Part shown: piece by piece, positions 33,984-41,987 of the stretch
Numbering within the stretch: position 1 is the first letter of the stretch
Layout: the number at the start of each line of letters is the position of its first letter
Origin: Chelativorans sp. ZYF759
GTDB lineage: Bacteria; Pseudomonadota; Alphaproteobacteria; Rhizobiales; Rhizobiaceae
NCBI RefSeq assembly: GCF_012911015.1
Contig: NZ_WVVV01000001.1
Span: forward strand, 1-64,000
Length of the DNA: 64,000 nt
Reading direction: 5' to 3'
Notes under the pieces: model-generated
Told to the model about the DNA's origin: nothing
What the model saw: only the letters and a program-made list of their open reading frames with translations
Database searches by the model: none
Made by a program: the position numbers and the translations under genes

Positions 33984-35073
33984 GCTGCAGCACTCCCTCG
34001 TTGAGTTCCGAACGCAGGGCCCGCCCCGACTGGGCGTCGAACAGGGTGATGGTGCCCGGGTTGAAGGTCAGCCCCACCGTCTCGTCCATGCGCGCCACCT
34101 GCTGCGCGGTTACCCGCGCCTTGATCTGGCCGTCCTCGGTCTGCAGCGTGACGATCTGCGTGGTGCCGAGATATTCGCTGGCCAGCACCCTGGCGCGATA
34201 GGGCGCGTCATCGGACAGGCGGACGTTTTCGGGCCGAACGCCCAGCACCATCTCCCCTTCGAAGGCGACGCGCATGGCCGGCACGGCGATCTGCTGGTGA
34301 TGCAGCGTCACCTGGCGGTCACCGATGCCCAGCCGACCGCGAAAGCGCAGCAGGTTCATCGCTGGCGAGCCGATGAAACCGGCCACGAAGAGCGTGGCGG
34401 GCTTGTCGTAGATGTCGCGCGGAACGCCGAACTGGTCGATCACGCCATGGTTCATCACCACGATCTTGTCGCCCATCTGCATGGCTTCGAGCTGGTCGTG
34501 CGTGACATAGACGGTCGTCGCCCCCATGCGGTCGTGAAGTGCGCGCAGTTCCTCCGCCATGCGCTCGCGGAATTCGGCGTCCAGCGCCCCCAATGGCTCG
34601 TCCATGAGAAAGCATTTGGGATTGCGCACGATGGCGCGCCCAAGCGCCACGCGCTGCCGGTCGCCGCCGGAAAGCCCGCCCACGGGGCGGTCGAGTATCC
34701 CCTCAATGCCGAGTATGCGCGAAACCTCGGCCACCTTCTCGCGGATCTGGGCACGCGGCATGCCTTGGCTGGCCAGCGGATAGCTGATGTTGCGGCGCAC
34801 GTTCATGTGCGGATAGAGCGCAAACATCTGGAAGACGAAGGCGATGTCGCGCTGGCTGGCCGGCTTGCGGCCGACTTCCTCGCCATCGATGAAGATTTCG
34901 CCCGACGTCGGCAGTTCCAGCCCCGCGATCATGCGCAGCGTCGTCGTCTTGCCGCAGCCCGAGGGACCGAGCAGCATGAAGAACTCGCCATCCTCGATCC
35001 GGAAGCTCGAGGACTGGACGGCGGTGAAGCTGCCGAATTCCTTGCGCAGGTTGTGAATAACAATCTCGGCCAT
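33976..35073 (-). CDS. CUT1-type sugar ABC transporter ATP-binding protein (first)
   Basis: UgpC/MalK-like ATPase of 365 residues, starting at 35073 (MAEIVIHNLRKEFGSF). It has Walker A (GPSGCGKT), Q-loop (FQMFALYPHM), a signature with a variant reading (LSGGDRQRV), Walker B (CFLMDEP) and switch His (VTHDQLEAM). The C-terminal regulatory domain contains LGVRPENVRLS. The frame is open upstream of 35073 but that stretch lies over the small membrane protein gene. It is predicted to pair with the ATPase encoded next. Confidence 0.92.
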   Translation of the reverse strand: MAEIVIHNLRKEFGSFTAVQSSSFRIEDGEFFMLLGPSGCGKTTTLRMIAGLELPTSGEIFIDGEEVGRKPASQRDIAFVFQMFALYPHMNVRRNISYPLASQGMPRAQIREKVAEVSRILGIEGILDRPVGGLSGGDRQRVALGRAIVRNPKCFLMDEPLGALDAEFRERMAEELRALHDRMGATTVYVTHDQLEAMQMGDKIVVMNHGVIDQFGVPRDIYDKPATLFVAGFIGSPAMNLLRFRGRLGIGDRQVTLHHQQIAVPAMRVAFEGEMVLGVRPENVRLSDDAPYRARVLASEYLGTTQIVTLQTEDGQIKARVTAQQVARMDETVGLTFNPGTITLFDAQSGRALRSELNEGVLQHG

Positions 35074-35075
35074 GC

Positions 35076-35264
35076 TTATTCCGGAAAATGGCTGACGACG
35101 AGGAACATGACAGTGCCCGTCAGCGTGACGATGAAGGACCAGGAAAAGGCCCAGAGAAGATATGGCTGCATCAGCATGACCACGCCCAGTCCGATCAGCA
35201 GGGAGGCGAGCATTTCCCACGGCCCGCGCCGCAGCCGCATCAAACCATCAAGGAAAGTCCTCAT
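35076..35264 (-). CDS. Small two-helix membrane protein in sugar ABC operon
   Basis: A 62-residue protein with two hydrophobic helices (about 18-36 LASLLIGLGVVMLMQPYLL and 39-58 FSWSFIVTLTGTVMFLVVS) and a basic N-terminus (MRTFLDGLMRLRRG), which predicts N-in topology. It starts by ATGA overlap with the upstream permease and ends two bases before the first ATPase gene. This tight coupling makes it a real gene. I do not recognise a named family. Its place suggests an accessory subunit of the importer, as small membrane proteins also occur in glycerol-type ABC operons. Confidence 0.75.
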   Translation of the reverse strand: MRTFLDGLMRLRRGPWEMLASLLIGLGVVMLMQPYLLWAFSWSFIVTLTGTVMFLVVSHFPE

Positions 35265-36199
35265 TTGCGCACCGCGCCGAATGTGATCCCGCGCAGCAGA
35301 TGCTTGCGCAAGAGAATCGTGAAAACGATGACCGGTAGCAGGAAGAGGGTCGCCCCGGCAGAAACCGCGGGCCAGTCGCGCCCGCTCGAGCCTATGATCG
35401 TGGGAATGAAGGGCGGGGCGGTCTGCGCCGTACCGGAGGTCAGCAGCACGGCGAAGGCATATTCGTTCCAGGCAAAGATCAGGCAGAAGATTGCCGTCGA
35501 GGCGATGCCTGTCGCGGCCTGCGGCAGCACGACCTTGTAGAAGGCCTGAAAACGCGTGTAGCCATCGATAAGGGCAGCCTCCTCGTATTCTCGCGGGATC
35601 TCGTCGATGAACCCCTTGAGCAGCCAGACCGCCAGCGACAAATTGACCGCCGTGTAGAGCAGGATCATGCCCGCATGCGTGTCCGACAGGCCGGTCGCGC
35701 GAAACATCAGGAAGATTGGTATGGCGACCGCAATCGGCGGCATCATCCGCGTCGACAGGATAAAGAACAGCAGGTCGTCCTTCAGCGGCACCCGGTAGCG
35801 CGAGAAGCCATAGGCCGCGAGCGTTCCCAGGAACACCGACAGAAAGGTCGAACCAAAGCCGATGATGACCGAATTCATGAAGCGCTCGCCGAAGCGCGAA
35901 GGACCGCTGATCATCATGCCCTTGTCGTGAACGATCTGCTCGTACCAGGTCTCGGGCGGGTTGGCGGCCAGTTGCTCCGGGCTGGCTCGGTTCTGGACGG
36001 TGAACAGGTTCACGTAGCCTTCCAGCGTCGGCTCGAACACGACCTTGGGCGGATAGGCGATGGAGTCACTTGAGGATTTGAAGCCGGTGGCGATGATCCA
36101 CATCAGCGGCATCAGCGTGACCAGCGCATAGCCGACGACCAGCAGGCCCGCGATCCATTTCAGCCGCCGCGAAGGCTCGGTGACCGAGAAACTGCTCAT
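35261..36199 (-). CDS. CUT1-type sugar ABC transporter permease (MalG-like)
   Basis: Second permease, 312 residues, starting at 36199 (MSSFSVTEPSRRLKWIAG), which overlaps the first permease stop by ATGA. Six helices are evident. The coupling motif is clear: FIDEIPREYEEAALIDGYTRFQAFYKVVLPQA (EAA box, about 195-226). A periplasmic insertion between helices 1 and 2 (about residues 45-110) is larger than in MalG. It forms the channel with the MalF-like partner. Confidence 0.93.
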   Translation of the reverse strand: MSSFSVTEPSRRLKWIAGLLVVGYALVTLMPLMWIIATGFKSSSDSIAYPPKVVFEPTLEGYVNLFTVQNRASPEQLAANPPETWYEQIVHDKGMMISGPSRFGERFMNSVIIGFGSTFLSVFLGTLAAYGFSRYRVPLKDDLLFFILSTRMMPPIAVAIPIFLMFRATGLSDTHAGMILLYTAVNLSLAVWLLKGFIDEIPREYEEAALIDGYTRFQAFYKVVLPQAATGIASTAIFCLIFAWNEYAFAVLLTSGTAQTAPPFIPTIIGSSGRDWPAVSAGATLFLLPVIVFTILLRKHLLRGITFGAVRK

Positions 36200-37143
36200 C
36201 GTTGTTTCACCCTGTTCAAAGCCTTGACGTAGATCGAAGCGAGGCCAAAGACGGTGACGAACAGAATGACCGCATAAGCCGACGCAAAGCCCGTGCGCCA
36301 TTTCTCGAAGGCTTCACGCTTGAGGTTGATTGAGGTGAGTTCGGTGACAGAGCCCGGTCCGCCGCCTGTCAATTGCACCACCAGATCGAACATCTTGAAG
36401 TTCTCGATCCCGCGGAACAACACCGCCAACATGAGGAATGGCATGATCATCGGAACCGTGAGCGTCCAGAACTGGCGCCATTTCGATGCCCGGTCGCATT
36501 CGGCCGCCTCGTAGATCGAATCCGGGATCGAACGCAGGCCTGCAAGGCAGATCAGCATGACGAAGGGCGTCCACATCCAGGTGTCCACGATGATGATCGC
36601 CCAGGGGGCAAGCCGGACATCGCCGATCATCGAGAACCCGCTGGGATCCGCGCCGGTGAAGAAGCCCACCACGTAGTTGAAGACGCCGATCTGCGGCTGA
36701 TAGAGAAACGTCCAGAAATTCCCCACCACCGCTGGCGACAGCATCATCGGCAGCACGATGACGGTGGTCCAGAAATTGCTGCCGCGAAACTTGGCATTGA
36801 TGAGCCACGCCAGAGCGAACCCGATCAGGACCTGGAAGAACAGCGTCCAGAACAGGAAATGCGCCGTCGCCTGCATGGTCTGCCAGATTTCCGGATTGCT
36901 CAGGATGCGCTGGTAGTTCTGCAGGCCCACCCATTCCACATCAGCGTTCGGACGGTTCGCCCTGAAATTGGTGAAGCTCAGATAGATGGTCCACAGGAGC
37001 GGGAAGATGTTGACGGCCAGCAGCAGCACGATCGTGGGCCCGATGAAGATCCAGGCAATCGTCCGGTCTGACAGGCCGTGGATCTTGCGGGCGACCCGCG
37101 GCGGGGTCGCCTTCGCGATGCGGTCAATCGCGGTAACGGACAT
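36196..37143 (-). CDS. CUT1-type sugar ABC transporter permease (MalF/UgpA-like)
   Basis: First permease, 315 residues with six to seven helices. The N-terminus is cytoplasmic, and helix 1 is IAWIFIGPTIVLLLAVNIFPLLWTIYLSF. The EAA coupling box reads LRSIPDSIYEAAECDRASKWRQFWTLTVPMI (about 208-238). It pairs with the MalG-like gene that overlaps it by four bases. It is separated from the upstream binding-protein gene by 96 bases containing a perfect 10-bp stem-loop. Confidence 0.93.
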   Translation of the reverse strand: MSVTAIDRIAKATPPRVARKIHGLSDRTIAWIFIGPTIVLLLAVNIFPLLWTIYLSFTNFRANRPNADVEWVGLQNYQRILSNPEIWQTMQATAHFLFWTLFFQVLIGFALAWLINAKFRGSNFWTTVIVLPMMLSPAVVGNFWTFLYQPQIGVFNYVVGFFTGADPSGFSMIGDVRLAPWAIIIVDTWMWTPFVMLICLAGLRSIPDSIYEAAECDRASKWRQFWTLTVPMIMPFLMLAVLFRGIENFKMFDLVVQLTGGGPGSVTELTSINLKREAFEKWRTGFASAYAVILFVTVFGLASIYVKALNRVKQR

Positions 37144-37204
37144 GCGCGTTTCCCTGGTGGCAAGCCTGGCGGCAGGACAAGGTTGTATTGCGGTACGGAA
37201 CGGC

Positions 37205-37233
37205 GCGGGCGCCCCAGAAGTCAGGGCGCCCGC
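37205..37233 (-). promoter_or_regulatory. Stem-loop between sugar-binding protein gene and first permease
   Basis: GCGGGCGCCC at 37205-37214 pairs perfectly with GGGCGCCCGC at 37224-37233 around a 9-base loop. It starts seven bases past the binding-protein stop. No U-run follows on the minus strand. It resembles the stem-loop at 3746-3771 in the Liv operon and probably protects the binding-protein message or partly terminates transcription. Confidence 0.6.
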
Positions 37234-37239
37234 ATCTAC

Positions 37240-38565
37240 CTACATCTTGCCGTCGTCTTCGAAGACCTCGGTCCAATCGCGCACCAGAGCGTCCAGGGCT
37301 TCCTGTGCCGTGCCCTCGCCTGCCACGACGTAGCGGTGGACGCGGTTCTGCATAGACAGCAGCAGTTCGGCATAGGTCGGCTCGGCCCAGAAATCCTGCA
37401 CGATCGCCATGGAATCGAGGAAGGTCTGCGCATAAGGCTGGCTTTCGGCGAAACCGTCGGCTTCGACGACCGCGCTCAGCGCGGAGAACCCGCCGAGTTC
37501 CCACCAGCGCTGCTGGACCTCCGGCTGGGCAAACCACTTGATGTATTCCAGTGCCGCCTCGCGGTTCTGCGAATACGACACGACGGAAATGCCCTGTCCG
37601 CCGAGCTGGGCCAAATGCCCCGCAGGGCCGGCAGGGTTGGGGAAGTAGCCGGAACGATCGCCACCGACATTGGCATCCTGATCGACACCTGGCCAGATGA
37701 AGGCGAAGTTCATCTGAAGGGCCACCTGGCCCGAGCGGAAGGCGTCGATGGTCTCGGACATGTACCAGTCCGAGGAGCCGGGGGGCGTGCAGCACTCGTA
37801 GAGTTCCTTGTAGAACTCCAGCCCCTCCACCGCGCCGGGCGAGTTCACATAGCCTTCGAGATCATAGGGATTGTCCGGGCTGCCATAGGTGAAGCCGTAA
37901 TTATACAGCACATTGGTCACACCCATGGTGATCCCTTCGGAGCCCCTTTCGGTGTAGATGGCGGCGCCATAGACGGTCCGTCCGTCGATCTCGCGCCCCT
38001 GGAAGAATTCGGCGATGTCCTTCAGCTCGGCGAGCGTCTCGGGAACGTCGAGATCGCGGCCATAGGCCTCGCGGAATTCGGCCTGGAGCTCCGGACGCTC
38101 GAACCAGTCGCGCCGATAGGTCCAGCCGACGACATCGGCAAAGGCCGGCAGCGCCCAGTAGTTCGGCGTGCCTTTCGGCCATTCCGAATAGCCTTCGACC
38201 GTGGCGGGAATGAAGGCATCCATGCTGATGCCCTCGGCATCGAAGAATTCGTTCAGCTGGACATAATGGCCGGACTCGGCAGCCAGCCCGATCCACTGGC
38301 TGTCGCCGATCATGAGGTCGCAGAGCTGCCCCCCCGAATTCAGCTCGTTGAGCATGCGATCTGCGAAATTGGGCCAGGGCACGAACTCGAAACTCATCCG
38401 GTGGCCTGACTGTTCTTCGAAATCGCGCGACAGCTCGATCAGCGCATTGGCCGGATCCCAGGCGGCCCAGCAAAGGGTCAGGTCGGCGGCCTGCGCACCC
38501 GTGGCGGCACCGCTCATCAGGCCGGCGAGAGCCGTTGCCGCAAGCATGCGGGTCTTCATCTTCAT
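37240..38565 (-). CDS. Periplasmic sugar-binding protein of CUT1-type ABC importer
   Basis: Extracellular solute-binding protein (family 1 type), 441 residues. The signal peptide is residues 1-26 (MKMKTRMLAATALAGLMSGA, cleavage after AQA). The mature part begins ADLTLCWAAWDPANALIELSRDFEEQSGHRMSFEFVPW in pieces, typical of this fold. The start at 38565 has GGGAGG upstream. It is the first gene of the operon, 151 bases from the LacI regulator end. The DhaK-type kinase at the operon end suggests a short-chain sugar or polyol ligand (inference). Confidence 0.9.
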   Translation of the reverse strand: MKMKTRMLAATALAGLMSGAATGAQAADLTLCWAAWDPANALIELSRDFEEQSGHRMSFEFVPWPNFADRMLNELNSGGQLCDLMIGDSQWIGLAAESGHYVQLNEFFDAEGISMDAFIPATVEGYSEWPKGTPNYWALPAFADVVGWTYRRDWFERPELQAEFREAYGRDLDVPETLAELKDIAEFFQGREIDGRTVYGAAIYTERGSEGITMGVTNVLYNYGFTYGSPDNPYDLEGYVNSPGAVEGLEFYKELYECCTPPGSSDWYMSETIDAFRSGQVALQMNFAFIWPGVDQDANVGGDRSGYFPNPAGPAGHLAQLGGQGISVVSYSQNREAALEYIKWFAQPEVQQRWWELGGFSALSAVVEADGFAESQPYAQTFLDSMAIVQDFWAEPTYAELLLSMQNRVHRYVVAGEGTAQEALDALVRDWTEVFEDDGKM

Positions 38566-38644
38566 GATTTCTCTCCTCCCAGATTTCCGGCTGGCACGAT
38601 GGCCCCGGACGATCCCCCCGTATCGGGGAGACGGCTCACCATAA

Positions 38645-38662
38645 ATGATGTGCGTACCTCAT
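38645..38662. promoter_or_regulatory. Putative LacI-type operator
   Basis: ATGATGTGCGTACCTCAT is an 18-bp dyad centred on CG (38653-38654). The symmetric positions follow ATGA-GT-CG-AC-TCAT. A central CG with GT/AC arms is typical of LacI/GalR-family operators. It lies 80 bases upstream of the sugar-binding protein start and just beyond the end of the LacI-family gene. Binding is inferred. Confidence 0.6.
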
Positions 38663-38716
38663 TTCAACTTGAATCTTGATGTACGTCTCGCGCCTCCAGT
38701 GTTCGAATGATGAAAG

Positions 38717-39751
38717 TTACCCGGACTCAGGCAGGTTCTCGCGCAGCACGATCTCGATGCGCAGCCGTTCCTGGGGTTCGAATATGGGCAGATTGTCGCT
38801 CAAGCTGCGCAGGACACGGATAGCGCTGCGCACCAGATGCCCCACATTCTGCGCAATGACGGCATCAACCTCATTGGCCATCAGGGCGGCGCGCGTCGGC
38901 GGCGTCAGTTCATGCATGATGACCGGGATTTCTCCCACACGCGTGCTTCGCCGCAAGGCCCGCAGGACCGACAGATTGCCGGACCCCATCGAATAGAGGC
39001 CCACCAGCTGAGGTTTCCGGATCAGCATGCCGAAAACCAGCTCTTCCATCCTTTCGGGATCGTCGAAGGATTCGATTGTCGGGATGACGGTAAGGTGCGG
39101 AAAGTCGGCCTGCATCACTGCATCGAACCCGAGCCGTCGCTCCAGGCTGTCGCGGGACCTCATCGAATTGGTTGCAAGCAGGATCTCGCCTGGCTTGCGG
39201 GCGAATTTCCCCATCAGGAGCGCCGCCGTGCGGCCCGCGGCTATGCTGTCCGTGCCGACGAAATAATCCCGTGGCGAGTTGGGCAGGTCGGAGACCATCG
39301 CCACGATCGCGATGCCTTCCTGCTTGATGCGGGCCAGGGCGTCGCGCACCTGCGGCGTTTCCGGGACCATCAGCGCCAGGCCGTCAAGCTTCCTTGGATC
39401 CAGCGAAAGCAGCGCCCGCACGATGGCATGTGGGTCATTGGCCGGCACCGAGATTATGCGCAGCACCAGACGATCGGCAATTTGGGACGAATAGGCGTCA
39501 CGCAGCGCGGCGCGAATGGACTCGGCGAACTGGCTAGGACCTTCTGGCAAGACGAATGCGAAAGTGTATCGCCGCTGCCGGGCAAGGTTTGCGGCGGAGG
39601 TGTCACGCACGTAGCCGAGCCTGGCAATCGTGTCGTTTACCTTGTCGATGGTCTTCTGGCGTACGCCTGCGCGCGCATTCAGCACGCGGTCGACCGTGGC
39701 CAGGCTGACCCCGGCTTCTCGGGCGATGTCATGTACTGTCGGGCGATCCAC
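38717..39751 (-). CDS. LacI-family transcriptional regulator
   Basis: Regulator of 344 residues. The N-terminal helix-turn-helix and hinge read PTVHDIAREAGVSLATVDRVLNARAGVRQKTIDKV, which is complete. The effector domain resembles periplasmic sugar-binding proteins (type I), with VGTDSIAAGRTAALLMGKF near the middle. It lies directly upstream of the sugar ABC operon on the same strand, so it is the likely local repressor. A LacI-type operator sits between the two. A 12-bp palindrome at 39791-39802 precedes its own start and may serve autoregulation. Confidence 0.93.
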   Translation of the reverse strand: MDRPTVHDIAREAGVSLATVDRVLNARAGVRQKTIDKVNDTIARLGYVRDTSAANLARQRRYTFAFVLPEGPSQFAESIRAALRDAYSSQIADRLVLRIISVPANDPHAIVRALLSLDPRKLDGLALMVPETPQVRDALARIKQEGIAIVAMVSDLPNSPRDYFVGTDSIAAGRTAALLMGKFARKPGEILLATNSMRSRDSLERRLGFDAVMQADFPHLTVIPTIESFDDPERMEELVFGMLIRKPQLVGLYSMGSGNLSVLRALRRSTRVGEIPVIMHELTPPTRAALMANEVDAVIAQNVGHLVRSAIRVLRSLSDNLPIFEPQERLRIEIVLRENLPESG

Positions 39752-39790
39752 GCGTCTCTTTCCTCCCCCATCGAAAGTACCGAACCGGAC

Positions 39791-39802
39791 TGACGTACGT
39801 CA
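39791..39802. promoter_or_regulatory. Perfect 12-bp palindrome upstream of LacI gene
   Basis: TGACGTACGTCA lies 40 bases upstream of the LacI-family start. Its centre is TA, not the CG of the 38645-38662 operator, although both contain GT-C-G-AC elements. It may be an autoregulatory site of the LacI protein or a site for another factor. Confidence 0.4.
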
Positions 39803-40018
39803 ATCACGCCAGAGGCACAATATGGTCGCCGGGCGCAGATCCGCCTTTCGGCAGCGGCCGCGTAATGTCAGCATATGCACCTCGAACGCCATCTCACCTG
39901 GGCGGATCACGACCACGTCGAGTGGCCTGACATCGCGCCGGCTGGCAGGACGGCTCCGTCGCGTGCGCCGCACCTGATCTGCACAAAGTTTCATCACACC
40001 ATGGCCGCTGCCTATGAT

Positions 40019-40047
40019 TTGACAGAAAGAGAAAATTTCTCTATTCG
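40019..40047 (+). promoter_or_regulatory. Putative promoter with embedded operator for carbamoylase cluster
   Basis: TTGACA at 40019-40024 and TATTCG at 40042-40047 are spaced by 17 bases, fitting a sigma-70-type promoter. Within the spacer is the perfect 15-bp palindrome AGAGAAAATTTCTCT (40028-40042). A second dyad, ATTCG/CGAAT, covers 40043-40062. A protein bound between -35 and -10 would block polymerase. The XRE-cupin regulator encoded in the same cluster is the obvious candidate (inference). Confidence 0.6.
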
Positions 40048-40085
40048 GAAAATCGTTCGAATGCCGCCACTCTCAGAGGTGAACC

Positions 40086-41117
40086 ATGCCATCTGCTGCC
40101 TTTCTGACGCGTATTGCCGCGCTCGCCCTTCTCTCAGCCACAGCCTTCACTGCTCATGCCCAAGACCGCCAATTGGTGATTTCCGACTGGGGCTACAGCA
40201 ACGAGTTCTTGATCCCCAACCTGTTTGAACCCTTCGAGCAGGAGCACGACGTCAAGATCGTGCTGGAAACGGGCAATGCACCTGACCGCCTGAACCGGCT
40301 GCGAATCCGCGGCGGCGTCGACCTGATCTATCTTACCGACGTGTTCTCGCAGCAGGGCATCGATTCTGAGTCCTTCGCCCCGATCGACCCGGCGCTGCTG
40401 TCCAATTTCGACGACCTCTACGAACCTGCCAAAAACCCCCAGGGCGACTACGGGCCTGCGGTCACCTTTGGCCAGTACGGCATCATCTACGACACTGCCA
40501 AGGTCGACGAGACGATCACCTCCTGGGAAGATCTTTGGCGGCCCGAATTCAGCCGCGCGATCGCGATGCCCGGCTTCAACACCACCTCCGGCCCGCTTAC
40601 GGTTCTGATGGCCGCCAAGCGCGTCGGCGTGGACGCTTTCCAAGACCCCGACGCCGCCTTCGCGTCCATGGCCGAACTCGAACCCAACATTCTGAAGACT
40701 TACAATTCGGGATCGGAACTGACCAACCTCTTCACCACGGGCGAGGTCTATATCGGACTGGTTCAGGATTTTGCTTTCCCAGCCATCAAGGCGGCCATCC
40801 CCACCGTCGAGTGGGCGGAGGTCAGCGAAGGCAACTTCCGGATGATGAACACGCTCAACATTGCCGCGCGCTCGGAGAATGTCGAACTCGCTCACGCCTT
40901 CATCGACTGGCAGCTGAGCCAGAAGGCGCAAAAAGACGGTGCCGTGGCCCTGCGGACGGGGCCCGTCAACAAGGCGGTCGAGTTGTCGGACGAAGAGGCT
41001 GCACAGGTCATATATGGCGAGGAGCAGGTGATGGGCCTGCAAAGCTCTCCCTATCGCGATCTGCTCGACAACAGGGCCGATTGGGAAACCCGCTGGAACG
41101 CCATTTTCGGCCAGTGA
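40086..41117 (+). CDS. Polyamine-type ABC transporter periplasmic binding protein (PotD-like)
   Basis: Type II binding protein, 343 residues, of the PotD/PotF-like group. The signal peptide is residues 1-25 (MPSAAFLTRIAALALLSATA, cleavage after AHA). The mature part starts QDRQLVISDWGYSNEFLIPNLFEPFEQEHDVKIVLETGN in pieces. It contains VDLIYLTDVFSQQG and a typical tail with DLLDNRADWETRWNAIF. The acidic residues that hold polyamines in PotD are not clearly conserved, and the cluster's enzymes point to a carbamoyl or ureide compound. Start ATG 40086 is preceded by AGAGGTG. Confidence 0.88.
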   Translation: MPSAAFLTRIAALALLSATAFTAHAQDRQLVISDWGYSNEFLIPNLFEPFEQEHDVKIVLETGNAPDRLNRLRIRGGVDLIYLTDVFSQQGIDSESFAPIDPALLSNFDDLYEPAKNPQGDYGPAVTFGQYGIIYDTAKVDETITSWEDLWRPEFSRAIAMPGFNTTSGPLTVLMAAKRVGVDAFQDPDAAFASMAELEPNILKTYNSGSELTNLFTTGEVYIGLVQDFAFPAIKAAIPTVEWAEVSEGNFRMMNTLNIAARSENVELAHAFIDWQLSQKAQKDGAVALRTGPVNKAVELSDEEAAQVIYGEEQVMGLQSSPYRDLLDNRADWETRWNAIFGQ

Positions 41118-41126
41118 TCCAGAACG

Positions 41127-41987
41127 ATGGGCGCTGACACCATTACACGCACGAACCGGGTCACCGCCCTTGCGCCATGGTTGCTGGTCTTGCCGGCAAC
41201 CATGGCAGTGTTCGCGCTGCTTGCCGTACCGGTGGGGAGCACACTCGCCGAGAGCTTTTCCAACCCGCTCGGCGTGTTCGAGAACTATCGCCGCTTCTTT
41301 GCCAGCGACTACAATCGCATGGTTGTGCTGCGCAGTTTCTGGATCGCTTTTGCAACGACCGCGATTGCCCTGGCCGCCGGATTTTTCGCGGCCTATCTGA
41401 TCGCCGGAAGCGGTCCGCGCACGAAACGTATCCTGATTCTGCTTTCCGTCTTTCCCCTTCTGACCGGCGTGGTTGTACGCTCATTCGGCTGGATGGTGAT
41501 CCTCGGGCGCAACGGCATCCTCAACAATGCGCTCATCGAGCTTGGCCTGATCAATGCACCGCTAAGCCTGCTGTTCAACCAGGGGGCCGTTCTGGTTGGC
41601 ATGGTCTACCTCTTCCTACCGCTGATGATCCTGTCGCTTGTCGGGGTATTGGAAACGATCGACCAGGATCTCTATTCGGCGGCGGAATCGCTTGGCTCGT
41701 CTCCCTTCGGCGTCTTCCGTCAGGTGACCTTCCCGCTTGCGCTTCCGGGGATGGTCGTAGGTTCGATCCTCGTCTTCACCGGCAGTCTGGCCACGTTCGT
41801 CACGCCGCGCCTGCTGGGCGGCGAGCGCCAGATGACATTGGCCACGCTGTTGCACGAAAAGGCGATCATCTCCTTCGACTGGGAGGCCGCCAACACGATT
41901 GCAACCATCATGATCGTGCTGACGGCCCTGTCGCTTGTGGCGCTTGGCATGCTGGCGAAGCGCCTGTCGCCGAAGGGGAGGGCGTGA
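41127..41987 (+). CDS. Polyamine-type ABC transporter permease (PotB-like)
   Basis: First permease, 286 residues, six helices. The EAA coupling box reads LETIDQDLYSAAESLGSSPFGVFRQVTFPLALPG (about 172-205). The helix-1 region (APWLLVLPATMAVFALLAVPVGSTLAESF) matches PotB/PotH proteins. It begins nine bases after the binding protein gene and its stop overlaps the next permease start by one base (TGATG). Confidence 0.92.
   Translation: MGADTITRTNRVTALAPWLLVLPATMAVFALLAVPVGSTLAESFSNPLGVFENYRRFFASDYNRMVVLRSFWIAFATTAIALAAGFFAAYLIAGSGPRTKRILILLSVFPLLTGVVVRSFGWMVILGRNGILNNALIELGLINAPLSLLFNQGAVLVGMVYLFLPLMILSLVGVLETIDQDLYSAAESLGSSPFGVFRQVTFPLALPGMVVGSILVFTGSLATFVTPRLLGGERQMTLATLLHEKAIISFDWEAANTIATIMIVLTALSLVALGMLAKRLSPKGRA

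Larger units (their letters stand above)
39752..40085. other. Divergent intergenic region LacI / polyamine-type ABC operon
   Basis: This 334-base region holds the promoters of two divergent units. It contains the perfect 12-bp palindrome TGACGTACGTCA (39791-39802) near the LacI gene and a promoter with an embedded palindrome (40019-40047) near the binding-protein gene. No additional gene is supported. Confidence 0.55.

Noticed and set aside
38671-38690. A second possible LacI site near TTGATGTACGTCTC
   Set aside because: It contains GTAC-like sequence but lacks symmetric arms and a central CG at the right position, so it does not match the site at 38645-38662.
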